Shown: positions 41,270-49,107 of the stretch, piece by piece | Layout of the letters: each line of letters starts with the position of its first letter | Numbering within the stretch: position 1 is the stretch's first letter | DNA from: Kitasatospora terrestris | GTDB taxonomy: Bacteria > Actinomycetota > Actinomycetes > Streptomycetales > Streptomycetaceae | Direction of reading: 5' to 3' | NCBI RefSeq assembly: GCF_039542905.1 | Contig: NZ_BAABIS010000001.1 | Coordinates: forward strand, 5,890,001-5,954,000 | DNA length: 64,000 nucleotides | Position numbers and translations under genes: made by a program | Notes under the pieces: model-generated | Seen by the model: the letters and a program-made list of their open reading frames with translations, nothing else | What the model was told of the DNA's origin: nothing | Database searches by the model: none

Positions 41270-42076
41270 ATGACCGCGCCCGTCACCGACGCCGAGCAGA
41301 AGCAGTGGGAAGAGGCCGGCGTCCGCCTCGAGCTGGACGGCGAGCTCGCCACGGTCACGCTCTGTCACCCCGAACGGCGCAACGCGCAGACCCCCGCGAT
41401 GTGGCGCGCGCTCGCCGCCGTGGGCCGCAGCCTGCCGGGCACCGTCCGGGTGGCGCTGCTGCGAGCCGAGGGCCTCTCCTTCTCCGCCGGCCTCGACCGG
41501 GCCATGTTCACCCCCGAGGGCATCGCCGGCGAGCGCACCTTCCTCGAACTCGCCGCCTCGCCCGACCGGGAGCTCGACGATGCCATCGCCGGCTACCAGG
41601 AGGCCTTCACCTGGTGGCGTCGCGCCGACGTGGTCACCATCGCCGCCGTCCAGGGCCACGCCGTCGGCGCCGGCTTCCAGCTCGCCCTCGGCTGCGACCT
41701 GCGGGTGGTCGCCGACGACGTCCAGTTCGCCATGAAGGAGACCTCGCTCGGCCTCGTCCCCGACCTGGCCGGCACCAAGCCGCTCACCGAACTCGTCGGC
41801 TACGCCCGCGCCCTGGAGATCTGCGCGACCGGCCGCCGGGTCGGCGCCGAGGAGGCCGTGGCGATCGGCCTGGCCAACACCGCCGTCCCCGCCGCCGAGC
41901 TGGACGGCGCCGCCCGCGACCTCGCCGCCGCCCTGCTCGCCGCCCCGCGCGGCGCGGTCATCGAGACCAAGGCCCTGCTCCAGGGCGCCGGCGGCCGCGA
42001 CTACGACACCCAGCGCGCCGCCGAGCGCGCCGCGCAGGCCCGCCGGCTGCGCGAGCTCGCCGGCATCGGCGAGTAG
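41270..42076 (+). CDS. Enoyl-CoA hydratase/isomerase family protein
   Basis: 268-aa crotonase-fold protein. The oxyanion-hole segments are LLRAEGLSFSAGLDRAMFTP (about 64-83) and AAVQGHAVGAGFQLALGCDL (about 125-144); the trimer-interface region is EICATGRRVGAEEAVAIGLA. The usual catalytic Glu pair is only partly evident (METS LGL region: MKETSLGLVPDLAGT has one Glu), so hydratase, isomerase or another crotonase activity is possible. It stands alone, with a GGAGG ribosome site and a terminator after it. Confidence 0.88.
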   Translation: MTAPVTDAEQKQWEEAGVRLELDGELATVTLCHPERRNAQTPAMWRALAAVGRSLPGTVRVALLRAEGLSFSAGLDRAMFTPEGIAGERTFLELAASPDRELDDAIAGYQEAFTWWRRADVVTIAAVQGHAVGAGFQLALGCDLRVVADDVQFAMKETSLGLVPDLAGTKPLTELVGYARALEICATGRRVGAEEAVAIGLANTAVPAAELDGAARDLAAALLAAPRGAVIETKALLQGAGGRDYDTQRAAERAAQARRLRELAGIGE

Positions 42077-42092
42077 CCGCCGTCCGGGCCCG

Positions 42093-42123
42093 AGGGCGCG
42101 CGGGATCCGATCCCGCGCGCCCT
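42093..42123 (+). terminator. Terminator after the enoyl-CoA hydratase gene
   Basis: A 12-bp stem (AGGGCGCGCGGG, 42093-42104, with 42112-42123) and a 7-base loop lie 16 bases after the stop codon. Confidence 0.75.
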
Positions 42124-42234
42124 TCGGCGTCCCCGGGCGTCCGCAGTAACTCCCCTCGCGGGGGCCGTGGCGGAATGCCAGAGTTGGGCTGATTTGCGAT
42201 ATAGCTGGACAGCACACCTCCAGGGAGCCCCGCG

Positions 42235-42726
42235 ATGACGCAGACCCCGACCCCCGCCGACCTCCAGAAGACCCTGACCCACGCCCCGGACACCGGCGCC
42301 GACCCCGTCACCGATCCGGCCGACCGCGGACGCACCGCGCTCGCCGTCGGCGTGGTCGAGAAGATCGCCGGCATGGCCGCCCGCGAGGTCTCCGGCATCC
42401 ACGCCCTCGGCTCCGGCTTCTCCCGGACCTTCGGCGCCATGCGCGACCGCGTCCCCGGAGGCAAGTCCAGCGTCGGCCGCGGCATCAAGGCCGAGGTCGG
42501 CGAGAAGCAGACCGCCATCGACATCGCCCTGGTCGTCGAGTACGGGGTGGTCATCCCGCGGCTCGCCACCGAGGTGCGGGAGAACATCGTCGAAGCCGTC
42601 GAGCGGATGACCGGACTCGAAGTCGTCGAGGTCAACATCTCCGTCAACGACGTCCACCTGCCCAACGAACCGGAGGAGGAAGAGGAGCAGGAACCCTCCT
42701 CCGGACGGCGGACCCGCGTCCAGTGA
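42235..42726 (+). CDS. Asp23/Gls24-family envelope stress protein
   Basis: 163-aa Asp23 (DUF322) protein. Core text: ALAVGVVEKIAGMAAREVSG (about 35-54), IDIALVVEYGVVIPRLATEV and IVEAVERMTGLEVVEVNISV, with a final NDVHLP. The tail is strongly acidic (EPEEEEEQE). Asp23 proteins gather at the membrane through AmaP and are linked to cell-envelope stress in Firmicutes. It heads a five-gene cluster (42235-44533) ending in amaP; gaps are 10 bases or less or overlaps, so it is one operon. Confidence 0.93.
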   Translation: MTQTPTPADLQKTLTHAPDTGADPVTDPADRGRTALAVGVVEKIAGMAAREVSGIHALGSGFSRTFGAMRDRVPGGKSSVGRGIKAEVGEKQTAIDIALVVEYGVVIPRLATEVRENIVEAVERMTGLEVVEVNISVNDVHLPNEPEEEEEQEPSSGRRTRVQ

Positions 42727-42736
42727 GGAAGGCCCC

Positions 42737-42928
42737 ATGAACCTGGCCCTGGTCGGCCTGATCGCCGGCATGGCCCTCGGCTTCGCCGGCTACTTCGGCG
42801 GCTTCGCGGCGTTCCTGCTGGTCGCGGTGCTCGGCGTGGTCGGCTTCGTGGCCGGCCGCGTGCTCGAGGGCGACATCGAACTCGGCGACATCGGCGACCT
42901 GCTCCGCGGCCGGGACCGGCGGCGCTGA
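42737..42928 (+). CDS. Small DUF2273-like membrane protein
   Basis: 63-aa protein with two tightly spaced helices (LALVGLIAGMALGFAGYFGG and FAAFLLVAVLGVVGFVAGRV) and a charged tail (EGDIELGDIGDLLRGRD). This matches the small DUF2273 proteins found with Asp23 genes. It starts 10 bases after the first Asp23 gene, and its TGA shares one base with the next ATG (TGATG). Confidence 0.85.
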   Translation: MNLALVGLIAGMALGFAGYFGGFAAFLLVAVLGVVGFVAGRVLEGDIELGDIGDLLRGRDRRR

Positions 42929-43266
42929 TGAGCGGAGCGGTGGTGGCCGCCGGCAGCCGCGGACGGGTGCGGATCGCGGACCGGGTGTACGCGGCGATCG
43001 CGGCGCGGGCCGCGCAGGAGGCACTTGCCCCGGCGTGGGCACCGCACGGCCGACGCGGACCCCTCCCGAAGGTCACCGTGCTCGCCACCCGCAACGCGGT
43101 CCGCCTCACCCTCCGCCTGGAACTGCCCTTCCCCGCCGACGTCGCCGCCCTCGCCACCACCGCCCGCAACGCCGTCACCACCGAAGTCACCGCCCTCACC
43201 GGCACCCCGGTCTCCGACCTCAACGTCACCGTCGACCGCCTCCACCCCGCCGGACCCCGCCGATGA
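42928..43266 (+). CDS. Second Asp23/Gls24-like protein
   Basis: 112-aa shorter Asp23-like protein: GRVRIADRVYAAIAARAAQE at the start, a central VRLTLRLELPFPADVAALAT strand-helix region, and the ending TGTPVSDLNVTVDRLHP, which parallels the end of the first Asp23 protein. It lacks the acidic tail. It overlaps the preceding gene by one base and the next by ATGA. Two Asp23 paralogues in one operon suggest a hetero-oligomeric layer. Confidence 0.82.
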   Translation: MSGAVVAAGSRGRVRIADRVYAAIAARAAQEALAPAWAPHGRRGPLPKVTVLATRNAVRLTLRLELPFPADVAALATTARNAVTTEVTALTGTPVSDLNVTVDRLHPAGPRR

Positions 43267-43904
43267 CCGACACCCCCGAAGACCCCGCCCACCCGACCCC
43301 GGCCGCCTCCGGCGGGGCCGGTGATGCCACGAAGCAGTCCGGCTCCGGGGGGCGGCGGGTGCGGTTGCGGGCGGGGCGGGGAGCCGCGGCGGGGGTGGTG
43401 GTGACCGGGGTGCTGGTGATGGCGGGGACGCTGTTGTACGACGTCGTCGCGGTGCGGACCGGGCACCGGGCGCGGCCGTGGCGGGAGGACCTCTCGCGGG
43501 AGCTGGCCACCCGCCACCTGGACGACCCGTGGGTGCTGGGCGCGGCCGGCGTCGCGGTGGCGGTGGGGGCGGTGCTGCTCTGGCTGGCGTTCGCGCCGGG
43601 GCTGCGGCGCTGGTTGGCGTTGTCGCGGCCGGGGTCGGCGATCCACCGGGCGGGTGTCGCGGCGCTGGTCGCCGAGCGCGCCGCGGAGCTGCAGGACGTC
43701 CACGACGCGCGGGTGAAGGTGTCGCGGCGCGGCACGAAGGTGACGGTGACGGGCGCCCACGACCCGGCGGCGGTGGAGCGGGAGCTCCGGGTGGAGCTGT
43801 CCCGGATCCCGCTCGCGGCCCCGCACCGCCTGGACGTCCGGACCCGGCCGTTCCATCCGCACCACGGCCACCGGCGTGGCCTGGAACAGGAGCCCACCCC
43901 GTGA
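43263..43904 (+). CDS. DUF6286-type membrane protein
   Basis: 213-aa protein with two membrane helices (about 43-65 GAAAGVVVTGVLVMAGTLLY and about 93-112 VLGAAGVAVAVGAVLLWLAF) and a cytoplasmic alpha/beta domain after them (DVHDARVKVSRRGTKVTVTG, VERELRVELSRIPLAAP). This matches my memory of DUF6286, a partner of Asp23/AmaP clusters in actinomycetes. It starts by ATGA overlap and ends by GTGA overlap with amaP. Confidence 0.8.
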   Translation: MTDTPEDPAHPTPAASGGAGDATKQSGSGGRRVRLRAGRGAAAGVVVTGVLVMAGTLLYDVVAVRTGHRARPWREDLSRELATRHLDDPWVLGAAGVAVAVGAVLLWLAFAPGLRRWLALSRPGSAIHRAGVAALVAERAAELQDVHDARVKVSRRGTKVTVTGAHDPAAVERELRVELSRIPLAAPHRLDVRTRPFHPHHGHRRGLEQEPTP

Positions 43905-44533
43905 GCCGTACCGCGGTCAATCGCACCGTCCTCGCCGTCGCGGGCCTGGTCCTGCTGGCCGCGGGCGTCCTGGTGCTGCTGGGCGGGCTGGACGTGTACG
44001 GGCGGCTGGGGGTGACCATGCCCGACCGGTGGCCGTGGACGTCGCCGGACCAGCCGGTGCTGAGCGGGGCGTCGCGCACCCGGTGGACGGACGAGGCGTG
44101 GTGGTGGCCGGTGGCGATCGCGGTGCCGGCGGTGGTGGTGGCGGGCTGCCTGTGGTGGCTGTTCGCGCAGGCGCGGCGCAGCGGCCCGGCGGGGATCGAC
44201 CTGCCGTCGCCGGCGGGTCCGCGCGGGCATTTCGCGCTGCACGTGCGCAGCCGGGCGATCGAGGACGCGGTGGAGCGGGCGACCGTGGAGCTGCCGGACG
44301 TGGCGCGGGTGCGGGTCCGGGTGGCGGGCCGGCCGCACCGGCCGTACCTGCGGGCGGAGGTCCGGATGGAGTCGGGTGGCGGTGCGGCGGATCTGCTGTC
44401 GCGCTACTACACCGGTCCGCTGGAGGGGGCCCGGACCAGTCTGGGGCTGGCCGCGCTGCCGTCGGAGTTCCGGCTGCGGGTGACCGGCCGGCGGACGTCC
44501 GCCGGCCGGGGCCACCACGTCCGGGTCCACTGA
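43901..44533 (+). CDS. amaP: Alkaline shock response membrane anchor protein AmaP
   Basis: 210-aa protein with an N-terminal helix (TVLAVAGLVLLAAGVLVLLG, about 9-28), a second helix (WPVAIAVPAVVVAGCLWWLF) and a C-terminal domain (VERATVELPDVARVRVRVAG, RAEVRMESGGGAADLLSRYY). It would recruit the Asp23 proteins to the membrane. It starts at GTG 43901 by overlap and closes the operon; the convergent SDR gene ends 37 bases later. Confidence 0.85.
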   Translation: MSRTAVNRTVLAVAGLVLLAAGVLVLLGGLDVYGRLGVTMPDRWPWTSPDQPVLSGASRTRWTDEAWWWPVAIAVPAVVVAGCLWWLFAQARRSGPAGIDLPSPAGPRGHFALHVRSRAIEDAVERATVELPDVARVRVRVAGRPHRPYLRAEVRMESGGGAADLLSRYYTGPLEGARTSLGLAALPSEFRLRVTGRRTSAGRGHHVRVH

Positions 44534-44570
44534 CCCGGCGCCGGCGGACCGGGCGTCACGTGACGCGGGG

Positions 44571-45332
44571 TCAGAGCCCGCGCAGCGCGCCGCCGTCGAC
44601 CGGGACCATCACGCCGGTGAGGTAGGAGGCGGCCGGGGAGAGCAGGAAGGCGCCGACCTTGCCGAACTCCTCGGGGGTGCCGTAGCGGCCGAGCGGGATG
44701 GCGGCGCTGGCGCGGGCCCGGGCGGCCGCGGCGTCGCCGCTGAGCGCGTCGAGCTCGCGGACCCGGTCGGTGTCGATCCGGGCGGGCAGCAGGCCGACGA
44801 CGCGGATGCCGCGCGGGCCGAGCTCGTCGGCGAGCGACTTGGCGGCCATCGCGAGGCCGGGCCGCAGGCCGTTGGAGACGCCGAGGCCGGAGATCGGTTC
44901 GCGGACGGAGCCGGAGAGCACGAAGCCGATCACGCCGCCCTCGCCGAGCTCGGCGGCGGCGGTGCGGGCGATCCGCAGGGCGCCGAGGAAGACGCTCTCG
45001 AAGGCGCCGCGCCAGGTGTCGTCCTCGGTGCGCAGGACGGGGCCGGCGGGCGGGCCGCCGACGCTGATCAGCACGCCGTCGAGGCGGCCGAAGTGCTCCT
45101 TCGCGGCGGCGAGCAGCCGGTCGGCGGCGTCCGGGTCGCTGTTGTCGGCGACCACGCCGCGGGCGTGGCCGGTGCCGCCGAGCTGCTCGACGGCGGCGTC
45201 CAGGTTCTCCCGGGAGCGGCCGCCGAGCACCACCCGGGCGCCGTCGGCGACCAGCTGCCGGGCGGTGGCGAAGCCGAGGCCCCTGGTGGCGCCGGTCAGT
45301 ACGTACACCTTCTGCTGAAGTCCGAGGTCCAT
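44571..45332 (-). CDS. SDR-family protein with altered active site
   Basis: 253-aa short-chain dehydrogenase fold. The cofactor loop is intact (VYVLTGATRGLGFATARQLV, about 9-28) and VADNSDPDAADRLLAA and VLISVGGPPAGP follow (the usual NNAG is replaced by SVGG). The Ser is in GFVLSGSV. Where FabG-type enzymes have YxxxK, this reads SNGLRPGLAMAAKSLADELG, so by alignment Tyr is replaced by Ser and Lys by Arg. It may be a distinct SDR subfamily with other chemistry or a binding protein. The C-terminus GVMVPVDGGALRGL is normal. It is divergent from the iron-box membrane gene. Confidence 0.88.
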   Translation of the reverse strand: MDLGLQQKVYVLTGATRGLGFATARQLVADGARVVLGGRSRENLDAAVEQLGGTGHARGVVADNSDPDAADRLLAAAKEHFGRLDGVLISVGGPPAGPVLRTEDDTWRGAFESVFLGALRIARTAAAELGEGGVIGFVLSGSVREPISGLGVSNGLRPGLAMAAKSLADELGPRGIRVVGLLPARIDTDRVRELDALSGDAAAARARASAAIPLGRYGTPEEFGKVGAFLLSPAASYLTGVMVPVDGGALRGL

Positions 45333-45420
45333 GGGGACATCCTGCCTGGTCGGAGGCGTGGAGTGGAGCGCGTCTCACTGCGCGGCACGGTCGGGGCCCG
45401 CAGTTGACGCCGTCGAAGAC

Positions 45421-45439
45421 TTAGGGAAACCTAACCTTG
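45421..45439 (+). promoter_or_regulatory. DtxR/DmdR1-type iron box
   Basis: TTAGGGAAACCTAACCTTG matches the 19-bp consensus as I recall it (TTAGGTTAGGCTAACCTAA) at 13 of 19 positions, including the full TTAGG and CTAACCT arms. It lies 36 bases upstream of the membrane-protein start at 45475. Such sites bind iron-loaded DmdR1/IdeR and repress genes when iron is plentiful (established for the family). Confidence 0.65.
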
Positions 45440-45474
45440 CTTTCAGGCGTCCCCTCATCTTCCGGAGCACCACC

Positions 45475-46023
45475 ATGGCCCTTTCCGAACCCCTCGCCGC
45501 CCCGCTGGCGGGCACCGCCGCCCGGTGCGTCGCGGTCTCGCTCGGGCTGAGCGGGCTGTGGGCGGGCTGCGCCTGGGCGGCCGGGCACCTGCACGCCGAT
45601 CCGGCGCTGCACACGGTGGCGCTCTTCGTGCACCTGGCCGCGCTGGTGGTGGGGTTCGGCGCGGTGCTGGCGATCGACTACGTCGGGCTGCTCTGGCTGC
45701 TCGGCAGGCGCACCCTGCGCGGCGTCCTCGACCTGACCGCCCCGCTGCACGTGCCGGTCTGGGCGGGCCTGGCCGGCCTGACCTTCAGCGGCATCCTGCT
45801 GGAGCCGGACCTGGACTCCGGCCTGACCCGGCTCAAGCTGGTGCTGGTCCTGCTGATCGCGCTGAACGGGGTGCACGCCACCGCCCTGCACCCGCGCCTG
45901 GAGTCGTACGGCACGCTCCGGCCCCCGGCGCACCTGATGGCCCGTGCGGCGGGGTCGGCCGCCCTCTCCCAGCTCGGCTGGTGGGGCTCGGTCCTGATCG
46001 GCTTCCACAACACCCGCCACTGA
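45475..46023 (+). CDS. Four-to-five-helix membrane protein behind an iron box
   Basis: 182-aa polytopic membrane protein. Helices are visible at about 17-35, 42-66 (HTVALFVHLAALVVGFGAVL, then AIDYVGLLWLLG), 82-99, 111-128 and 150-175. Histidines lie within or near helices (FVHLAALV, LHVPVWAGL, NGVHATALH, GFHNTRH), a pattern seen in heme- or copper-related membrane proteins such as the CopD/DUF2214-like group, but I cannot name the family. The upstream iron box suggests repression by iron. CGGAG lies before ATG 45475. It could take part in iron or heme uptake; this is inference. Confidence 0.72.
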   Translation: MALSEPLAAPLAGTAARCVAVSLGLSGLWAGCAWAAGHLHADPALHTVALFVHLAALVVGFGAVLAIDYVGLLWLLGRRTLRGVLDLTAPLHVPVWAGLAGLTFSGILLEPDLDSGLTRLKLVLVLLIALNGVHATALHPRLESYGTLRPPAHLMARAAGSAALSQLGWWGSVLIGFHNTRH

Positions 46024-46074
46024 GGCCGCGGCGCCGACGGCGACGCGCCCTCGGTGGCGGTGCCGCGGCGGTGC

Positions 46075-46623
46075 CTACGCCCCACCGGACGGCGGGGGCC
46101 CGTCGTGGCAGCAGGAGGTCGCCGGGCAGCAGATCAGCTCGGCGAACCGCCCCGCCTCCTCCACGGCGGACTCCAGCCACCAGTGCTCCTCGGCCGCGCC
46201 CACCATGGTGGCGTGGCCGGGCGGGTGGGCGACCGGGTAGCCGAGGGCGGCGTACGCGGCCCACAGGTCGCCGTGGTGGTGCAGCAGGCTCTCGGTGAGC
46301 GCGGCGGGGGTGCTCCTCGCGACGGAGCCGCCGTACCGGCTGTCCTCGGCGAGGGTCAGGACCGCGGCGGAGGTGCGGATGGCGTCTCGGCTGAGCGCGG
46401 CCAGTCGCAGGCCCGCCACCGGCAGGCGCTCGGCCCCCTCCTCGCCGTCCCGGACGATCCGGACGGTGTAGCGCTGGAAGGGGTCGGCGGCGGTCTCGGG
46501 AGGGTCCGGCACCAGGACGGCCCGGGCGTCGACCAGGAAGCCGTGGGCGAGCGGCGCGTCCTGCGGTCCGTCGGATCCGGTCAGGTGCACGGTCACGCGG
46601 ACGGGGGCCGCGGGGTCGGTCAT
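46075..46623 (-). CDS. Hypothetical protein with trypsin-like N-terminus and Cys-rich tail
   Basis: 182-aa cytoplasmic-looking protein. Residues 1-75 (VRVTVHLTGSDGPQDAPLAH, GFLVDARAVLVPDP, YTVRIVRDGEEGAERLPVAG) recall the first strands of trypsin-like proteins, but no His-Asp-Ser triad can be placed. The C-terminus is cysteine-rich (LICCPATSCCHDGPPP), giving CC-x4-CC, a possible metal or disulfide site. I do not recognise the family. It is divergent from the SpoIIE phosphatase gene, separated by about 200 bases, and convergent with the iron-box membrane gene. Confidence 0.68.
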   Translation of the reverse strand: MTDPAAPVRVTVHLTGSDGPQDAPLAHGFLVDARAVLVPDPPETAADPFQRYTVRIVRDGEEGAERLPVAGLRLAALSRDAIRTSAAVLTLAEDSRYGGSVARSTPAALTESLLHHHGDLWAAYAALGYPVAHPPGHATMVGAAEEHWWLESAVEEAGRFAELICCPATSCCHDGPPPSGGA

Positions 46624-46822
46624 GAGGGTCTCCGTTCGGTCGGCGGGGCCCGGCCCGGTGGCGGGCGGTCCCTCCGACATTGGACCGTCGGGCAGATCAT
46701 CTGAAAAGGGACTATTAGGGTGGTCCGGGCGAAACGGGTGCTCGTGGGGCACCCGACGGAAGGCGCGCGGCCCCGATGCGGCCGAAGATGGGGGGAGCGG
46801 ACCCCCCTTCGAGGTGCACAGC

Positions 46823-49087
46823 ATGGAGAACCGGCGGTTGCCGTACATCGACAACATGGCCGCCGCCCTGGTCGACGGCGCCGGGCGGGTGGTGGGCTGG
46901 ACCCCGGCCGCCGAACGCCTGCTCGGCCTGCCCGCCGACCAGGTCACCGGACAGCCCGTCCGGGCCCTGCTCGCCGAGCCCGGCCACAAGCCGCAGCGCA
47001 CCCACGACGGCTGGACCGGCGACACCCTGCTGCGTACCGGCGGCGGCTACCCGCTCGCCGTCTCCTACCGCGTCCTGCCGCTCATGGCCGACGCCGACGG
47101 CCCCCGCCACCTCGTGCTCGGCGCCCCCGCCGAACGGGTCGCCCAGTGGCGCCAGGACCACGCCTTCACCCGCGAGCTCTTCCTCCAGGACCGGATCGGC
47201 CTGGCCGTCTTCGACCAGCACCTGCGCCTGGTCCGCACCAACACCCACCTGCTGCCGTACACCGGCCTGCCCCCCGACCTGCGCGGACACCGACTCGACG
47301 AGTTCATCCAGGCCCCCGACGCCGCCGCGCTGGAGGAACTGCTGCGCGAGGTGCTCCGGACCGGCCGGCCCGCGGTCCGGGCCGAGGTGCTGGTGCGCAC
47401 CCTGGACGACCCGCGCGGCGGCGTGGTGATGGCCATCGAGGCCTTCCGGCTGACCGACGTCAGCGGACGGGTGATCGGCGTGACCGCCCTGTTCAGCGAC
47501 GTCACCGAGGTGTACCGGTCGCGCGAGCGGCTCGGCCTGCTGCACCGCGCCACCGCCGCCGTCGGCGGCACCCTCTCGGTCGACGGCACCGCCCAGGACC
47601 TGGCCGCCGTCCTGGTCCCCGCGCTCGGCGACCACGCGGCGGTGGACATCGCCGAGGCGGTCTTCACCGGTGAGGAGCCGGTGCCCGGCGAGGACGGCCT
47701 GCTCACCCTGCGGCGCACCGCGGCCGCCGGGCAGGCGCCCCCGACCGCCGCCGACGTGGTGGTCGACGCCGAGCTGCCGGCCGGCACCGGCGAGGACCCG
47801 CCGTCGATGACCGCTCCGCTGCGTGCCCGCGGCATCCTGCTCGGCCGGGTGACCCTGCACCGCGACCCCGCGGCCGGCCCGTACGAGGAGGCCGACCTCG
47901 ACGTGCTCCGGCAGATCGCCGGACGCACCGCGCTCGCCCTCGACAACGCCCGCCGCTACACCCGCGAGCACCGCGCCGCGGTGGGCCTGCAGCGCAGCCT
48001 GCTGCCGCCCGCCGAGACCGACACCGCGGCCGCCACCACCGCCAGCGTCTACCTGCCCACCGACACCGCCAGCGGCGTCGGCGGCGACTGGTTCGACGTC
48101 ATCCCGCTCTCCTCGGCCAGGGTGGCCCTGGTGGCCGGCGACGTGGTCGGCCACGGCCTGCAGGCCAGCGCCACCATGGGCCGGCTGCGCACCGCCGTCC
48201 GCACCCTCGCCGACCTCGACCTGGAGCCGGACGAGCTGCTGGTCCACCTCGACGACCTGGTCTCCCAGCTGGTGGTGGACGACGGCGAGCTCGACGACGA
48301 CGGCGACCGCAGCTCCGACCCGGTGGTCGGGGCGACCTGCGTCTACGCGGTGTACGACCCGGTGACCGGGCGGTGCGCGGCGGCCAGCGCCGGCCACCCG
48401 CCGCCCGCGCTGGTCCACCCCGACGGGCGGGCGGAGTACCTGCGGATCAGCCCCGGTCCGCCGCTCGGCGTCGGCGGGCTGCCGTTCGAGGCGGTGGAGG
48501 TCGACGTCCCGTCCGGGAGCGTGCTGGCGCTCTACACCGACGGGCTGATCGAGGGCGCCGGCGCGGACCTGGACGAGGGGATGGCCGGGCTGCTGGAACG
48601 GCTGGCCGGGACGGACTTCACCGGCGGCCTGCGGGCCGCCGGGCGCGCCGTCGTCGACGGGCTGCCCACCGAGCGGCTGGCGGACGACGTCACCCTGCTG
48701 CTCGCCCGGGTCCGCGAGGTGCCCCCGGAGGCGGTGGCCAGCTGGACCATCGAGGCCGACCCGGCTGCGGTCTCCGGCGTCCGCGAGGCGGCCAGCCGGA
48801 CGCTGGGGGAGTGGGGGCTGGACGAGCTGGTGTTCACCACCGAGCTGGTGCTGAGCGAGCTGGTCACCAACGCCATCCGCTACGCGGGCGGCCCGGTCGA
48901 GGTCCGCCTGATCCTGGCGGGGACGCTGACCTGCGAGGTCTCCGACCCCAGCGCCACCCAGCCGCGGATGCGCCGGGCCCGGCTGACCGACGAGGGCGGC
49001 CGCGGCCTCTACCTGGTCGCCCAGCTCACCAACCGCTGGGGCAGCCGCTACACCCGCACCGGCAAGACCATCTGGGCCGAGCAGTAG
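46823..49087 (+). CDS. PAS-PAS/GAF-SpoIIE-HATPase multidomain phosphatase
   Basis: 754-aa cytoplasmic signalling protein. Order: PAS (about 5-100; AALVDGAGRVVGWTPAAERL), second PAS (about 120-235; LFLQDRIGLAVFDQHLRLVR), GAF (about 240-390; ending ADLDVLRQIAGRTALALDNA), SpoIIE/PP2C phosphatase (about 400-615; SGVGGDWFDVIPL with metal Asp, VAGDVVGHGLQASATMGRLR, LYTDGLIEGA), and a C-terminal HATPase_c anti-sigma kinase domain (about 625-754; VLSELVTNAIRYAGGPVEV and DEGGRGLYLVAQL). GAGGTG precedes ATG 46823. Such proteins control anti-anti-sigma partners and SigB/SigF-type sigma factors; none is encoded nearby. Confidence 0.94.
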   Translation: MENRRLPYIDNMAAALVDGAGRVVGWTPAAERLLGLPADQVTGQPVRALLAEPGHKPQRTHDGWTGDTLLRTGGGYPLAVSYRVLPLMADADGPRHLVLGAPAERVAQWRQDHAFTRELFLQDRIGLAVFDQHLRLVRTNTHLLPYTGLPPDLRGHRLDEFIQAPDAAALEELLREVLRTGRPAVRAEVLVRTLDDPRGGVVMAIEAFRLTDVSGRVIGVTALFSDVTEVYRSRERLGLLHRATAAVGGTLSVDGTAQDLAAVLVPALGDHAAVDIAEAVFTGEEPVPGEDGLLTLRRTAAAGQAPPTAADVVVDAELPAGTGEDPPSMTAPLRARGILLGRVTLHRDPAAGPYEEADLDVLRQIAGRTALALDNARRYTREHRAAVGLQRSLLPPAETDTAAATTASVYLPTDTASGVGGDWFDVIPLSSARVALVAGDVVGHGLQASATMGRLRTAVRTLADLDLEPDELLVHLDDLVSQLVVDDGELDDDGDRSSDPVVGATCVYAVYDPVTGRCAAASAGHPPPALVHPDGRAEYLRISPGPPLGVGGLPFEAVEVDVPSGSVLALYTDGLIEGAGADLDEGMAGLLERLAGTDFTGGLRAAGRAVVDGLPTERLADDVTLLLARVREVPPEAVASWTIEADPAAVSGVREAASRTLGEWGLDELVFTTELVLSELVTNAIRYAGGPVEVRLILAGTLTCEVSDPSATQPRMRRARLTDEGGRGLYLVAQLTNRWGSRYTRTGKTIWAEQ

Positions 49088-49107
49088 CCGCGGAGGCCGG
49101 ACCGGCC

